Below, piece after piece: positions 8,674-20,500 of a stretch of 64,000 bases of DNA. The stretch covers positions 1 through 64,000 of the forward strand of contig NZ_MCBX01000016.1 in the NCBI RefSeq assembly GCF_001723685.1. The letters are read 5' to 3'. The translations under genes were made by a program, and so were the position numbers. Below the pieces are notes generated by a model, which worked only from the letters and a program-made list of their open reading frames with translations, did no database searches and was not told the DNA's origin. This DNA is from Candidatus Marithrix sp. Canyon 246 (GTDB lineage: Bacteria > Pseudomonadota > Gammaproteobacteria > Beggiatoales > Beggiatoaceae). The first letter of the stretch is position 1. Each line of letters begins with the position of its first letter.

Positions 8674-9042
8674 TTATGCACCAAAACGCTTATTTAAATA
8701 AGTAATAATATCAGCAGATTCATACATCCAAATCACCTTGCCTTTTTCCTCAATCCGTAAACAAGGAACCTTAATTGCACCACCTTCAGCCAACAATTCC
8801 TGCCTATATTTAGGATCATTTTGAGCATCACGCAACTCAATATTAATATTCAGAGCATGTATTGCGCGACGAGTGCGAATACAAAAAGGGCAAGCATAAA
8901 ATTGATATAAACTTAAACCCTCAGCCTCTTTATCAACTAACTTTTGTGCTGCATCTGTTCTAATTATTTTTTTAGGTTTAGTAATAAAATTAATAAAAAC
9001 AATAAGTCTGCCTAAACCTTCACGAAGAGCTTTTAAAATCAT
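8674..9042 (-). CDS. Glutaredoxin-like protein
   Basis: 122 residues; the first 40 form a hydrophobic/basic leader (LIVFINFI), possibly a membrane anchor. A glutaredoxin fold follows with the dithiol motif ACPFC, the KVPCL cis-proline segment and a C-terminal ESADIITYL helix (glutathione-binding TVxD region replaced by MYESAD). Predicted to reduce disulfides with glutathione. It lies between dut and the glyoxalase in a tight minus-strand run. Confidence 0.85.
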   Translation of the reverse strand: MILKALREGLGRLIVFINFITKPKKIIRTDAAQKLVDKEAEGLSLYQFYACPFCIRTRRAIHALNINIELRDAQNDPKYRQELLAEGGAIKVPCLRIEEKGKVIWMYESADIITYLNKRFGA

Positions 9043-9045
9043 AAA

Positions 9046-9489
9046 TTATTTTATCCCAGTCGAACCAAAGCCATCACGCCCCTGATCATTCAATTCTTCT
9101 ACCCATTCCAATTGCACCTGCACAATTGGAACAAACACCATTTGACAAATACGATCACCCGGATTAATTACAAAAGCAGTATCACTACGATTCCAAACCG
9201 CAATCTTAACTTCCTTTCTATAATCAGAATCAATCAAACCCACCAAATTAGCTAACACAATACCATGCTTAACACCCAAACCAGAGCGCGGTAATAACAT
9301 CGCACTTAAATTCGGATCATTAATATCAATCGCAATACCACTACCAATCAACTGAGTTTCACCCGCTTGTATTTCTAATGGCTTCTCAATACAAGCACGT
9401 AAATCAATGCCAGCAGCACCATTAGTAGCATAACTAGGTATAAAATCAGCAATTAACGGATTAACTATTTTTGCTTCTATTTTCTTCAT
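9046..9489 (-). CDS. dut: Deoxyuridine 5'-triphosphate nucleotidohydrolase (dUTPase)
   Basis: Hydrolyses dUTP to dUMP, keeping uracil out of DNA and feeding dTMP synthesis. The 147-residue, trimeric-type protein shows the family motifs in order: AAGIDLRA (motif 1), LLPRSGLG (motif 2), GLIDSDYRKEV (motif 3), RICQMVF (motif 4) and the C-terminal GRDGFGSTG arm (motif 5). Start MKKIEAK fits the family. It overlaps the 3' end of the preceding small gene by about 29 bases. Confidence 0.97.
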   Translation of the reverse strand: MKKIEAKIVNPLIADFIPSYATNGAAGIDLRACIEKPLEIQAGETQLIGSGIAIDINDPNLSAMLLPRSGLGVKHGIVLANLVGLIDSDYRKEVKIAVWNRSDTAFVINPGDRICQMVFVPIVQVQLEWVEELNDQGRDGFGSTGIK

Positions 9490-9673
9490 AATGAGCTTTA
9501 CAGCAATAATAATGCTGATCTAAATACAAGGCTTCCTGTTTAGGAAAAAAGATTCCACAATGATCACAACTTACCATTAAACCAATTTTAGTAACATTCT
9601 TTCGAGACTTATAACGATTTATAAATCCCCATATTACAAATATCAACAATAACAATAATAGTAAACGTATCAT
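9461..9673 (-). CDS. PP0621-family small membrane protein with zinc-ribbon-like cysteines
   Basis: 70 residues: one N-terminal transmembrane helix (MIRLLLLLLLIFVIWGF), then a small domain with CDHC, FFPKQEAL and a CC-x2-H ending, a candidate metal site. It resembles the uncharacterised PP0621 family of proteobacteria. Its ATG overlaps the nusB stop (ATGA), so it is probably translated with nusB. Function unknown. Confidence 0.75.
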   Translation of the reverse strand: MIRLLLLLLLIFVIWGFINRYKSRKNVTKIGLMVSCDHCGIFFPKQEALYLDQHYYCCKAHYEENRSKNS

Positions 9674-10083
9674 TTATTATTAGCAAGCTTATCTAAAATA
9701 CTATTAACATATTTATGACTTTTCTCTGCCCCAAACCTTTTTGCTAACTCAACCGACTCATTAATAACAACTTTAAAAGGTACATCAGGGCAATATTTCA
9801 ATTCATAACTACCAATTCTTAAAATCACCAACTCAATCAAATCCAATTGACTAATATCGCGATCTAAAAAACCGACAAAGCTAGAATCTATATTCTTTAA
9901 CTCTTTAGGAATCTCATGCAACAGCTTCTTAAAATAAGGCACATCAACCTTAGCCATATCTTCTTCTTCAAAAAACTGAGACTCAATTAATTGAATATTT
10001 TGCTTAGTGATTTGCCATTGATATAAGGCTTGTAAAGTACGTTGACGTGCATTAGTACGAGCTGAAAAAAATTTTTTAGCCAT
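9670..10083 (-). CDS. nusB: Transcription antitermination factor NusB
   Basis: Binds boxA RNA with NusE (S10) and promotes antitermination in rRNA operons. The 137-residue helical protein has the typical N-terminal RQRTLQALYQWQ, the central LDLIELVILRIGSYEL and the conserved KVVINESVELAKRFG-KSHKYVNSILD. Usually nusB follows ribH. Here only a short ribH remnant precedes it and its ATG comes one base after the remnant's stop, so it may be translationally coupled to that remnant. Confidence 0.97.
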   Translation of the reverse strand: MAKKFFSARTNARQRTLQALYQWQITKQNIQLIESQFFEEEDMAKVDVPYFKKLLHEIPKELKNIDSSFVGFLDRDISQLDLIELVILRIGSYELKYCPDVPFKVVINESVELAKRFGAEKSHKYVNSILDKLANNK

Positions 10084-10084
10084 A

Positions 10085-10183
10085 TTAAAATAAACTCTCA
10101 GTAATAAAACTATTAAAACGTCCTACCACTAAAGCATACGGAGCATCTCCGCCTGCAAAATCACCTTCAATAATTGTACTCAT
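10085..10183 (-). pseudogene. ribH: Remnant of 6,7-dimethyl-8-ribityllumazine synthase (first 32 codons)
   Basis: ATG at 10183 overlaps the TGA of the ribB-like gene (ATGA). It encodes [12 protein letters not shown], then [17 protein letters not shown] and a stop. The [10 protein letters not shown] segment is the well-known start of lumazine synthase, a protein of about 155 residues. Everything after residue 31 is missing and nusB follows immediately, so an internal deletion of about 370 bases is inferred. The product cannot be an active enzyme. It may persist as a leader coupling ribB and nusB translation. Confidence 0.85.
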
Positions 10184-11301
10184 TTATGTATCTCATTATT
10201 AATATAATCAACTACTTCCATGCCAAAGCCAGATAAAGCGTGCATTTTCTTTGGCGCACTTAATACCCGCATCTTACGAACACCTAAATCAGATAAAATC
10301 TGCGCCCCTAAACCATGATTTCTTAAATCATGTGTAGGAGGAAGTGCAGGTAAATCCTCACCATGATCTTTGCGTGAACAATTATCAATTCTATGAATCA
10401 TAGTATCAACATCCTCATCCTGATGTAAAATAACTACCACACCACTACCTTCATCTGCTATCCGTTTCAAAGCCCCACGCAAAGGCCATCCACACTCAGG
10501 ACGCGAACTAAAAGTTAAATCACACAAAGTATTACGAGTATGTACTCGCACTAAAATTGGTTCCTTAGAATTTAACTCACCTTTCACCAAAGCAAAATGC
10601 AATATATTCTCAATATTATCCTTATAAGCAACCAACTTAAATTCACCAAACTCCGTTGGTAAATTACAACTACTCATCCGTTCCAGAGTTTTCTCATGCG
10701 CCATCCGAAACCGAATTAAATCCGCAATAGTTCCAATTTTTATATTATGCTGCTTTGCAAACTCTTCCAAATCTGGACGACGCGCCATCGTACCATCTTC
10801 ATTCAAAATCTCCACAATCACAGCCGCTGGCTCTAATCCAGCTAAACGCGCCAAATCACATCCAGCTTCAGTATGTCCAGCGCGTCTTAACACCCCACCA
10901 GCCTGAGCCATTAACGGAAAAATATGCCCCGGCTGTACCAAATCAGAAGGTTTAGCATCCCCACTGACAGCCGCACGAATAGTAACCGCACGATCAGCCG
11001 CTGAAATACCAGTAGTTACACCCTTAGCAGCCTCAATTGAAACCGTAAAATTAGTAGAATGTACCGCATTATTATCATTTACCATCAAAGGCAATTGCAA
11101 CTGCCGGCAACGCTCAGATGTCAAAGTCAAACAAATTAAACCACGTCCATAACGTGCCATAAAATTAACATCTTCAGCCCGTACCTGACTAGCAGCCATA
11201 ATCAAATCGCCTTCATTTTCTCGATCTTCATCATCCATCAGGATGACCATTCTACCTTGTCGAATATCAGCGATAATTTCTTCTATATTATTTAAAGCCA
11301 T
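10180..11301 (-). CDS. ribB: 3,4-dihydroxy-2-butanone-4-phosphate synthase with degenerate GTP-cyclohydrolase-II-like domain
   Basis: Residues 1-205 are a full RibB domain with [11 protein letters not shown] (metal and substrate acidic loop), the [16 protein letters not shown] motif and GTMAR; it converts ribulose 5-phosphate to the four-carbon riboflavin precursor. The C-terminal half has the GTP cyclohydrolase II fold ([29 protein letters not shown]) but lacks the GD-x8-CDC zinc motif, so it fits the gammaproteobacterial RibBX type without cyclohydrolase activity. A dedicated ribA is expected elsewhere. ATG at 11301 is preferred over an upstream TTG (11307); it overlaps the channel gene's end. 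Confidence 0.92.
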   Translation of the reverse strand: MALNNIEEIIADIRQGRMVILMDDEDRENEGDLIMAASQVRAEDVNFMARYGRGLICLTLTSERCRQLQLPLMVNDNNAVHSTNFTVSIEAAKGVTTGISAADRAVTIRAAVSGDAKPSDLVQPGHIFPLMAQAGGVLRRAGHTEAGCDLARLAGLEPAAVIVEILNEDGTMARRPDLEEFAKQHNIKIGTIADLIRFRMAHEKTLERMSSCNLPTEFGEFKLVAYKDNIENILHFALVKGELNSKEPILVRVHTRNTLCDLTFSSRPECGWPLRGALKRIADEGSGVVVILHQDEDVDTMIHRIDNCSRKDHGEDLPALPPTHDLRNHGLGAQILSDLGVRKMRVLSAPKKMHALSGFGMEVVDYINNEIHK

Positions 11302-12994
11302 AAGCAAATTTTTTTTCTAACCAGCGTCCAATATAAGTACGTGGCGGCATCTCTCCAGTTACAAGATAAGTCAACACTAAGTGATCATACCAACACCATT
11401 TCATCCATGTTGCAGCTCCTTTTTTACTACACCATAATATCTGATCATTTGGTGCTAAAACTTCATCATTTTTAGGTAATAGTATTGTTTTATCACCACG
11501 TCGCAATAATAATGCTACTACCGCTAACCTAGAATCACGATCTCTAGGATCCTTTCTTAAATATCCTAAATTAATCACTTGTCCCTTCTCAATCGCCTGC
11601 CACAAAACTGGACTTTCTTTAGTAGTGATTGACATTTGCCAAGTTATTGGTATAGTATTACCTAATGTATTCTGTAAATAGTTAATAAGTTTTAACACTA
11701 ATTTATAATCATATGATTTAGTTAATAAATCCAAAAAGTCTTCTAATAAAGGATTAGTTAATAAAACTCGTATATAGTTAGCAATAATGTTACTAGCTTG
11801 CATCACAATATCCGCCCCTGCGGCATCAAAAATAATTTGATTAGTCGCATTATTTTGACGAATAACAATAAATAATGATGGATTTAATTTGCGAGCTAGC
11901 ATAATAATTGAAAGATTAGTGACATCATCATTGGTTCCAACAACAATACCAACTGCATCTTCAATTTGTGCTTGTTGTAAAGTATCAACCTCAGTACCAC
12001 GACCAACTATACATTCACCCCTTGGATAACCTGTTTCATCTGGATTAGCCTCAATCACAATTATATGAATATTTTTTTCTGTTTTAAACTCTTCATATAC
12101 AGCTTTACCAAAGCGTCCATAACTACAAACTATCCATAAACCTTGTTTGGGAGGTTTTAAAGTCTTGCAGTCTGAAAAACATTTATGTCTAGTCAGACAT
12201 TCACGTAATGTTAATAGCATTGAAGCATGTAAAGCATAATGTAATTTCTCTGCAAAAATCTCAAATGGATCAATTACATAATCACTACCAAATGCCAACA
12301 TATTATTAGCTATTTTCTCCGAATCAGCACGTCCAATTATTGTTAATTTAGGTTTCAGAAGCTTACTACTAATTGCAATATGTAAATTCGCTATATTATC
12401 ATCAGTAATAGCAACGACACCAGCACAGTTTTCATTATTTAATGCAACTTGCAAATTCTCTGGTTTACTTGCATCAGCGCAAAGTGCAGGAATATGAACA
12501 GAATAATTTTCTAAAATTAAATGATTGAGACGATCTGGATTGGATTCTATTACAATAGTACCTAAAGCACGTTCTGTTAAGGCACTAACTAATGCAGTTC
12601 CGGTATCTCCATAGCCACAGATAATATAAAAAGGTTCCTTAATCTTTTTTACAGCATTCTCAAAACTATTTTCAGTTAATACATTTTGTAATGCATCATC
12701 TTGCAACAGTTTGATTAAGCCAGTTATAGCATAAAACCATGATATAACTGTCATATATAAGGAAATAGTTACCCACATCCGCTGTAAATCAGTAAATTCA
12801 TGAGGTATTTCGCCAAAACCAATAGTTGTACCCATATAAGATACAAAATAAAAAGCATGGAAAAAGCTCATACGTTCATTATTAATATCAGGAATTAAAG
12901 TCATGCCTACTCCTGCTATAGAATAGACAGTCAATAATACCAATAATGGACGACGCATCCTGCGCATCACCAAAAAGAAAATCATGCTATTCAT
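11288..12994 (-). CDS. Potassium channel with two RCK (TrkA-N) domains
   Basis: 568 residues. The N-terminus (about 1-95) holds two transmembrane helices around a pore with the selectivity-filter-like TTIGFGE. Two Rossmann RCK domains follow: one with CGYGDTGTALV (about residue 120), one with CSYGRFGKAVYEEF (about 290). A C-terminal RCK_C-like domain includes LLLRRGDKTILLP. Such channels pass K+ under control of nucleotides or ions. The start overlaps the upstream DUF6394 stop (TAATG), the usual partner of this channel type in gammaproteobacteria, suggesting a functional unit. Confidence 0.88.
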   Translation of the reverse strand: MNSMIFFLVMRRMRRPLLVLLTVYSIAGVGMTLIPDINNERMSFFHAFYFVSYMGTTIGFGEIPHEFTDLQRMWVTISLYMTVISWFYAITGLIKLLQDDALQNVLTENSFENAVKKIKEPFYIICGYGDTGTALVSALTERALGTIVIESNPDRLNHLILENYSVHIPALCADASKPENLQVALNNENCAGVVAITDDNIANLHIAISSKLLKPKLTIIGRADSEKIANNMLAFGSDYVIDPFEIFAEKLHYALHASMLLTLRECLTRHKCFSDCKTLKPPKQGLWIVCSYGRFGKAVYEEFKTEKNIHIIVIEANPDETGYPRGECIVGRGTEVDTLQQAQIEDAVGIVVGTNDDVTNLSIIMLARKLNPSLFIVIRQNNATNQIIFDAAGADIVMQASNIIANYIRVLLTNPLLEDFLDLLTKSYDYKLVLKLINYLQNTLGNTIPITWQMSITTKESPVLWQAIEKGQVINLGYLRKDPRDRDSRLAVVALLLRRGDKTILLPKNDEVLAPNDQILWCSKKGAATWMKWCWYDHLVLTYLVTGEMPPRTYIGRWLEKKFAYGFK

Positions 12995-13374
12995 TAACGT
13001 CTTAACATTGCAGTATCAATTACAATTAACAATACCGAAATAACATTAGCTAACATAGCACCACCTGCAAGTGAAACTATACTTGGCATCAATTCTACTA
13101 AATTATTAGACCCAACATGAGTTGCAGAATACCAAACCATCGCAGCAACAATCAATTGTAAATTAGCTACCAAACTAGTAGCTAACAACAAAGCTCCAAC
13201 TTGAGTACGATCTCCAAATTTTAAGATAGTAGCAAATAGGTTCACAACAATAGCCATTGCTAATTCATAGACATTATGATGTTTTACATCAGCCATATCA
13301 CCTATAAAAAAGCCAAAATTTAGTGTCAATGCCAATACTATAAAAAATCCGAACGCAATTTTTTCCAGATTCAT
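12994..13374 (-). CDS. DUF6394 family membrane protein
   Basis: 126 residues with about four predicted transmembrane helices (KIAFGFFIVLALTLNFGFF; ELAMAIVVNLFATIL; LLLATSLVANLQLIVAAM; MLANVISVLLIVIDTAML). The sequence fits the uncharacterised DUF6394 family, commonly next to RCK potassium channels. It overlaps rpoC's stop and the channel gene's start by single TAATG junctions, so rpoC, this gene and the channel may share a transcript. Possibly a channel subunit or regulator (inference from context). Confidence 0.7.
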   Translation of the reverse strand: MNLEKIAFGFFIVLALTLNFGFFIGDMADVKHHNVYELAMAIVVNLFATILKFGDRTQVGALLLATSLVANLQLIVAAMVWYSATHVGSNNLVELMPSIVSLAGGAMLANVISVLLIVIDTAMLRR

Positions 13375-16300
13375 TAATCAACTACTTTAGAAACATGACT
13401 TATAGGTTTTAATTCTTTAGGATAAGGATTTTCTCTTAACCTTCTATCTTCATGATATGCCATACCAGTACCTGCCGGTATTAAACGCCCTACGATCACA
13501 TTTTCTTTTAAACCACGTAAATCATCACAACGTCCACTTACAGAAGCTTCAGTTAATACCCTTGTTGTTTCTTGGAAAGAAGCCGCTGATATAAATGAAT
13601 CAGTTGCCAAAGAAGCCTTAGTAATACCTAGTAATTGAGGTTCATAAGTGGCAGGTTGCTTATCTTCTGCAATTACCCGTTCATTTTCTTCCAATAATTT
13701 TGAACGTTCAATTAATTCATTATGCAATAAGCCTGTATCGCCCGGATCAATGATCATCACTTTACGTAGCATTTGACGTACAATCACTTCAATATGCTTA
13801 TCATTAATCTTAACCCCTTGTAGGCGATAAACCTCTTGCACCTCATTGACAATATAATTTGCTAAAGCATCAACACCATTAACCCTTAAAATATCATGTG
13901 AATTTGACGCACCATCAACTATTTCTTCACCCTTCTCAACTTGTTGACCCTCAAACACATTAATATGTCGCCATTTTGGAATTTGGATTTCTATTGGATC
14001 CCTATCATCAGAAGGCGTAATAACTATTCGCTGCTTAGTTTTAGTATCTTTACCAAAAGTAACAGTACCAGAACATTCAGCTAGAATTGAAGGTTCTTTT
14101 GGTGTACGTGCCTCAAATAAATCAGCAACCCGTGGTAAACCACCAGTAATATCCCGTGTTTTAGAAGACTCTTGCGATAAACGAGCAATAATATCACCTA
14201 CCTTCACCTCTGCACCATCTTCAACATTAATAATAGCCATAGGAGGTAAATAATAATTAGCTGGAATATCAGTACCAACTAGAGTTAAATCTCGATCATG
14301 CTCATCCACTAATTTAACTATTGGACGCAAATCTTTTGCATGAGATGGTCTTAACTTAGGATCAATAACCACAATATTACTTAAACCAGTAATATCATCA
14401 ACATCCCTACTAACCGTAACACCTTCTACCACATCAACAAATTTGACAATTCCAGCTACTTCCGTAATAACAGGAATAGTATGTGGATCCCAAGTTGCAA
14501 TTGTTTGCCCAGCTTCAACCTTATCTCCATCATGAACGCTTAACATCGCACCATAAGGCACCTTATATCGTTCACGTTCTCTACCAAATTCATCTAATAA
14601 AGTTATTTCACCAGAACGTGACACCGCAATCAATTGCTGCTTATCATGTTGTAAAAGCAATTTCAGATTAGAAAAGCTTAAAGTACCAGTAGATTTAACC
14701 TCAATATGACTAACTGCGGCAGAACCAGAAGCAGCACCACCAATATGGAAAGTCCGCATAGTTAATTGAGTACCCGGTTCACCAATAGACTGAGCCGCTA
14801 TTACACCTACAGCTTCACCACGATTAACCAAATGCCCTCTACCTAAATCACGTCCATAACATTTAGCACAAACACCATAATGAGATTCACAAGTAATAGC
14901 AGAACGAACTAGAATTCTATCAACACCTTCTTGTTCTAAAAACTCCACCCAATCCTCATCAATTAAAGTACCAGCTGTTATAACAGCTTCTTCTTGTTCA
15001 GGCTTCATCACATCAACAGCTACTACACGTCCTAATACTCGATCTCCCAAAGGTTCAACTACTTCACCACCTTCAATCAAAGGATGCATTTCTAAACCAT
15101 GAGTGGTCTCACAATCATATTGCTTAATCACCATATCTTGAGCCACATCAACTAAACGCCGCGTTAGATAACCAGAGTTAGCAGTTTTTAAAGCAGTATC
15201 AGCTAGACCCTTCCTAGCACCATGAGTAGAAATAAAGTATTGCAATACATTTAAACCCTCACGGAAATTAGCAGTAATCGGCGTTTCAATAATAGAACCA
15301 TCCGGTTTCGCCATTAAACCACGCATACCAGCTAATTGACGAATTTGAGCAGCAGAACCACGCGCCCCAGAATCTGCCATCATATAAATTGAGTTAAAAG
15401 AAGCTTGCTGTTCCTGCTCACCTTTTTTATTAGTAACTGTTTCTACACCCAATTGATCCATCATAGCCTTAGCTAATTTTTCATTGGTATGTGACCAAAT
15501 ATCAACTACTTTATTATATCGTTCACCTTGAGTAATTAAACCAGAACCATATTGATCTTCAATCTCTTTAACTTCTTTTTCTGCTTCTTCAATAATTTGA
15601 TGTTTATTGTTAGGAATCCTCATATCCTCAATACCAATAGAAATACCAGCGCGAGTTGCAAAAGAAAAACCAGTGTACATCAATTTATCAGCAAAAATAA
15701 CAGTATCTTTAAGACCTAAACTACGATAAGCACTATTAATTAAATTAGAAATATTTTTCTTGGTTAAATCTCGATTTAACAATTTAAAAGGTAAACCAGC
15801 CGGCAAAATCTTAAATAATAAAGCCCGTCCAACTGTAGTATCGAATCGCTTAATATTAGTTTCAGTAACAGTGGTTTGATTCTGAGGTGTTTCAGGTTTA
15901 GTTATAACAGTTTCTTCTAATCTAACTGTAATCATTGCATTTAATGAAACTAACTTATTTTCATAAGCACGTCGTACTTCATCAACATTACTAAATATCA
16001 TACCTTCACCAAGAGCATTGATAGATGATCTGGTCATGAAGTATAAACCTAGCACCACATCTTGAGAAGGTACAATAATAGGATCACCATTAGCTGGTGA
16101 TAAAATATTATTAGTTGACATCATTAAAGCACGAGCTTCTAATTGCGCCTCTATAGATAAAGGAATATGCACAGCCATTTGATCACCATCAAAGTCAGCA
16201 TTAAAAGCAGTACAAACCAATGGATGTAATTGGATTGCTTTACCTTCAATTAAAACTGGTTCAAATGCTTGTATGCCTAATCTATGTAATGTCGGAGCAC

Positions 16301-17573
16301 GATTCAACATTACAGGATGTTCACGAATTACTTCTTCAAGCACATCCCAGACTTCTCCACCTTCTCGCTCAACTAATTTTTTAGCCGCTTTAATAGTAGT
16401 TGCAAAACCCTTCAACTGTAACTTTCCAAACACAAAGGATTTAAACAACTCTAAAGCCATTTTTTTAGGTAAACCACATTGCTGTAATCTTAAAGTTGGT
16501 CCAACTACGATTACAGAACGTCCAGAATAATCAACCCGCTTACCTAACAAGTTTTGTCGAAAACGCCCCTGTTTACCCTTAATCATATCAGCTAATGATT
16601 TTAAAGGTAACTTATTAGTACCAGTAATAGCCCTGCCTCTACGACCATTATCCAATAAAGCATCTACTGACTCTTGCAACATACGCTTTTCATTGCGCAC
16701 AATAATATCAGGAGCATTCAACTCCAATAAACGATTTAATCTATTATTACGATTGATTACACGTCTATAAAGATCATTTAAATCAGAAGTTGCAAAACGT
16801 CCACCATCTAAAGGCACCAAAGGACGTAATTCAGGCGGTAATACAGGTAACACCTTAAAAACCATCCATTCTGGTCTATTACCAGAATGTAAAAAAGATT
16901 CTATTAACTTCAGACGCTTAGTATATTTTTTAATCTTAGTCTCTGAACGCGAAGTACTTATTTCCTCGCGAAGACGATTAACCTCACTCGCTAAATCAAT
17001 TGAAGCTAATAACTCACCTATTGCCTCAGCTCCCATTTTAGCTTCAAACTCATCGCCATATTCTTCAATAGTTTCCAAATAAGCATCTTCAGTCAGTAAT
17101 TGACCTAGATCTAAAGGAGTTAAACCCGGATTAATAACTACATAAGCTTCAAAGTACAGAATACGTTCAATATCCCGCAAGGTCATATCCAGCATTAAAC
17201 CCATTCGAGAAGGCAAAGATTTTAAAAACCAAATATGAGCCACTGGACTTGCAAGTTCTATATGACCCATACGCTCACGGCGTACTTTAGACTGTGTTAC
17301 TTCAACCCCACATTTCTCACACACAACCCCCCGATGTTTCAGACGCTTATATTTACCACATAAACACTCATAATCTTTTACTGGTCCAAAGATTTTGGCG
17401 CAAAACAGACCATCACGTTCAGGTTTAAAAGTACGATAATTAATCGTTTCCGGCTTTTTAACCTCACCATGAGACCATGAACGAATTTTTTCTGAAGAAG
17501 CTAAACCGATACAAATTCTGTCGAAGTCTTCTATATGACCCTGATTATTTAATAACTTGATTATATTGCGCAT
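13374..17573 (-). CDS. rpoC: DNA-directed RNA polymerase subunit beta'
   Basis: Catalytic subunit of RNA polymerase, 1399 residues, near the usual 1407 of gammaproteobacteria. Visible landmarks are the N-terminal zinc site ([14 protein letters not shown]-x2-CGVE near residues 70-90), the Mg-binding [12 protein letters not shown] (about 460), the bridge-helix region [19 protein letters not shown], the second zinc site with [13 protein letters not shown], and the trigger-loop region [19 protein letters not shown]. No intein or split was seen. It starts two bases after rpoB. Confidence 0.99.
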   Translation of the reverse strand: MRNIIKLLNNQGHIEDFDRICIGLASSEKIRSWSHGEVKKPETINYRTFKPERDGLFCAKIFGPVKDYECLCGKYKRLKHRGVVCEKCGVEVTQSKVRRERMGHIELASPVAHIWFLKSLPSRMGLMLDMTLRDIERILYFEAYVVINPGLTPLDLGQLLTEDAYLETIEEYGDEFEAKMGAEAIGELLASIDLASEVNRLREEISTSRSETKIKKYTKRLKLIESFLHSGNRPEWMVFKVLPVLPPELRPLVPLDGGRFATSDLNDLYRRVINRNNRLNRLLELNAPDIIVRNEKRMLQESVDALLDNGRRGRAITGTNKLPLKSLADMIKGKQGRFRQNLLGKRVDYSGRSVIVVGPTLRLQQCGLPKKMALELFKSFVFGKLQLKGFATTIKAAKKLVEREGGEVWDVLEEVIREHPVMLNRAPTLHRLGIQAFEPVLIEGKAIQLHPLVCTAFNADFDGDQMAVHIPLSIEAQLEARALMMSTNNILSPANGDPIIVPSQDVVLGLYFMTRSSINALGEGMIFSNVDEVRRAYENKLVSLNAMITVRLEETVITKPETPQNQTTVTETNIKRFDTTVGRALLFKILPAGLPFKLLNRDLTKKNISNLINSAYRSLGLKDTVIFADKLMYTGFSFATRAGISIGIEDMRIPNNKHQIIEEAEKEVKEIEDQYGSGLITQGERYNKVVDIWSHTNEKLAKAMMDQLGVETVTNKKGEQEQQASFNSIYMMADSGARGSAAQIRQLAGMRGLMAKPDGSIIETPITANFREGLNVLQYFISTHGARKGLADTALKTANSGYLTRRLVDVAQDMVIKQYDCETTHGLEMHPLIEGGEVVEPLGDRVLGRVVAVDVMKPEQEEAVITAGTLIDEDWVEFLEQEGVDRILVRSAITCESHYGVCAKCYGRDLGRGHLVNRGEAVGVIAAQSIGEPGTQLTMRTFHIGGAASGSAAVSHIEVKSTGTLSFSNLKLLLQHDKQQLIAVSRSGEITLLDEFGRERERYKVPYGAMLSVHDGDKVEAGQTIATWDPHTIPVITEVAGIVKFVDVVEGVTVSRDVDDITGLSNIVVIDPKLRPSHAKDLRPIVKLVDEHDRDLTLVGTDIPANYYLPPMAIINVEDGAEVKVGDIIARLSQESSKTRDITGGLPRVADLFEARTPKEPSILAECSGTVTFGKDTKTKQRIVITPSDDRDPIEIQIPKWRHINVFEGQQVEKGEEIVDGASNSHDILRVNGVDALANYIVNEVQEVYRLQGVKINDKHIEVIVRQMLRKVMIIDPGDTGLLHNELIERSKLLEENERVIAEDKQPATYEPQLLGITKASLATDSFISAASFQETTRVLTEASVSGRCDDLRGLKENVIVGRLIPAGTGMAYHEDRRLRENPYPKELKPISHVSKVVD

Positions 17574-17575
17574 AA

Positions 17576-20500
17576 TTAAAATTGTTCTAACTCAATATCA
17601 ATTCCCAAAGAACGAATTTCCTTAACTAAGACATTAAAAGACTCTGGCATTCCAGCATCAATACGATGATCACCATCTACGATATTTTTATACATTTGAG
17701 TTCTACCAGCGACATCATCTGATTTAACAGTCAACATTTCCTGCAATGTATATGCAGCACCATAAGCTTCTAAAGCCCAAACTTCCATCTCACCAAAACG
17801 TTGCCCACCAAATTGAGCTTTACCGCCTAATGGTTGCTGTGTAACCAAACTATAAGGTCCTGTAGAACGAGCGTGCATCTTATCATCCACTAAATGATTT
17901 AATTTCAACATATACATATAACCTACTGTTACAGAACGTTCAAAAGCATCACCTGTTCGTCCATCATATAAGGTAGTTTGACCACTAGTTGGTAAATCAG
18001 CTAAAGCTAGCATTTGTTTAATTTCTACTTCACTAGCACCATCAAACACAGGTGTTGCCATAGGCACACCTTTACGTAAATTTGACGCTAATTCCATTAT
18101 CTCCGAATCGCTTAATGTTTCTAACTGTTCTTTTTTACCACTGACATTATAGATTTTTTCTAAAAATTCTCGTAAATTACTAATTAAATTAGACTCAACC
18201 TCAGCCTCTTCAGCTATTTTTAGCCTTCTCTTTTCCTCATCTAATAAATGAGCAATTTTTTCACCTAAATGTTTAGCCCCCCAACCCAAATGAATTTCTA
18301 ATACTTGTCCAATATTCATTCGTGAAGGCACACCTAAAGGATTTAACACAATATCTACTGGTCTGCCATCGGCACTATAAGGCATATCTTCCACAGGAAC
18401 AATCATTGACACCACCCCCTTGTTGCCATGCCTACCTGCCATCTTATCTCCCGGCTGAATCCGTCGTTTAATTGCCAAATGGACTTTAACCATTTTTAAA
18501 ACACCCGGAGGTAACTCATCTCCAGCTACAAGCTTCTGGCGTTTATCTTCATACATATCATCAGAAATTTTTCGCTGTTTTTTTACTTCCTCAGCATAAG
18601 ACTCTAATTGAACTGCAATTTCTGGATCTTGTAAACGAATATCAAACCAATATGGACGCTTGACACTATTTAAATAGTCTTGATCTATAGTAAGACCATC
18701 TTGTGTAACTTTACCAATTAATAATTGCTCTAACCTTTTATAAAGCGCATCTTCAATGATCCGAAACTCATCTTGTAAATCTTTTTTAATTTTAACTAAA
18801 TGACCCTGTTCAATTTGTCGAGCGCGATCATCTTTTTCCAATCCATCTCTGGTAAATACTTGTACATCAATAACAGTAGCCATAGTGCCACTAGGTACTC
18901 TTAAAGAAGTATCTTTAACATCTGAAGCTTTTTCACCAAAGATTGCTCTTAATAATTTTTCTTCAGGAGTTAATTGAGTTTCACCCTTTGGTGTCACCTT
19001 ACCTACCAAAATATCACCAGCTTTAACTTGCGCTCCAATCGAAACTATTCCAGATTCATCAAGATACCGCAGTGCAGATTCACTAACATTTGGTATATCA
19101 GCAGTAATTTCCTCTGGGCCCAATTTCGTATCACGAGCCATACAACTATGCTCAATAATATGAATAGATGTAAATCGATCTTCTTTTACCACCCGTTCCG
19201 AAATTAAAATAGAATCCTCAAAGTTATAACCATTCCAAGGCATAAAGGCAACTAACATATTCTGCCCTAATGCCAACTCTCCCAAATCAGTTGAAGGACC
19301 ATCTGCTAATACATCACCTGCTTTAATTTTATCTCCCGGTTTAACTAAAGGCTTTTGATTTATACAAGTATTTTGATTTGATCGAACATATTTGGTGAGA
19401 TTATAAATATCCACATATTTATCACTACTATCATCATCAATACGCACCACAATACGACCAGCATCAACATCATCCACAACACCATCATGTTCTGCTACTA
19501 AAGTTACACCAGAATCTACTGCAACTCTTCTTTCCATACCAGTTCCAACTAAAGGCTTTTCAGCACATAAAGTTGGTACTGCTTGTCGTTGCATATTAGA
19601 ACCCATTAAAGCCCTATTAGCATCATCATGTTCTAAAAACGGAATCATTGAAGCAGCAACAGACACAATTTGCTTCGGCGATATATCCATATATTGAACT
19701 TTATCTTTGGCTAATACAGTAAAATCATTTTCATGCCTGACAGTGACTAACTCATTTAGCAAATAACCTTCACTATCTACCTTAGCATTAGCCTGTGCTA
19801 TAACATAATTACCTTCTTCGATGGCAGAGACATATTCTATCTTATCTGTTACCTTAGCATTTTCTACTACTCTATAAGGAGTTTCTAAAAAACCATAAGC
19901 ATTAGTTTTAGCATAAACAGCCAAAGAATTAATTAAACCAATATTAGGACCTTCAGGAGTTTCAATTGGACATAATCTGCCATAATGAGTAGGATGCACA
20001 TCACGTACTTCAAACCCAGCACGTTCTCGCGTTAAACCACCCGGCCCCAGTGCCGAAATACGACGCTTATGAGTTATTTCAGATAAAGGATTATTTTGAT
20101 CCATAAATTGTGACAATTGACTAGAACCAAAAAATTCTCTAATCGCTGCTGAAACTGGCTTCGCATTAATTAACTCTTGCGGCATCATAGATTCAACTTC
20201 AGGCAGACTTAAACGTTCCTTAACCGCACGTTCTACGCGAACTAAACCAATACGAAATTGGTTTTCTATCATTTCCCCAACACTACGAACCCTACGATTA
20301 CCTAAATGATCAATATCATCGATTACACCCTTACCGTTACGAATATCAATCAAAGTACGCATTACATCAAGAATATCTTGATTTGAAAGAATACCTTCAC
20401 CAGTGAGCTTATCCCGACCAACCCTTCTGTTAAATTTCATTCTTCCTACCGTTGATAAATCATAACGGTCTTCAGAAAAAAATAGGTTCTTAAATAATGT

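Noticed and set aside
13374-17573. Intein or split in rpoC
   Set aside because: The length and motif order match a normal RNA polymerase beta' subunit.
14483-19207. Several 60-90 residue open frames antisense to rpoC and rpoB
   Set aside because: They lie inside intact conserved genes and have no start signals or family resemblance.
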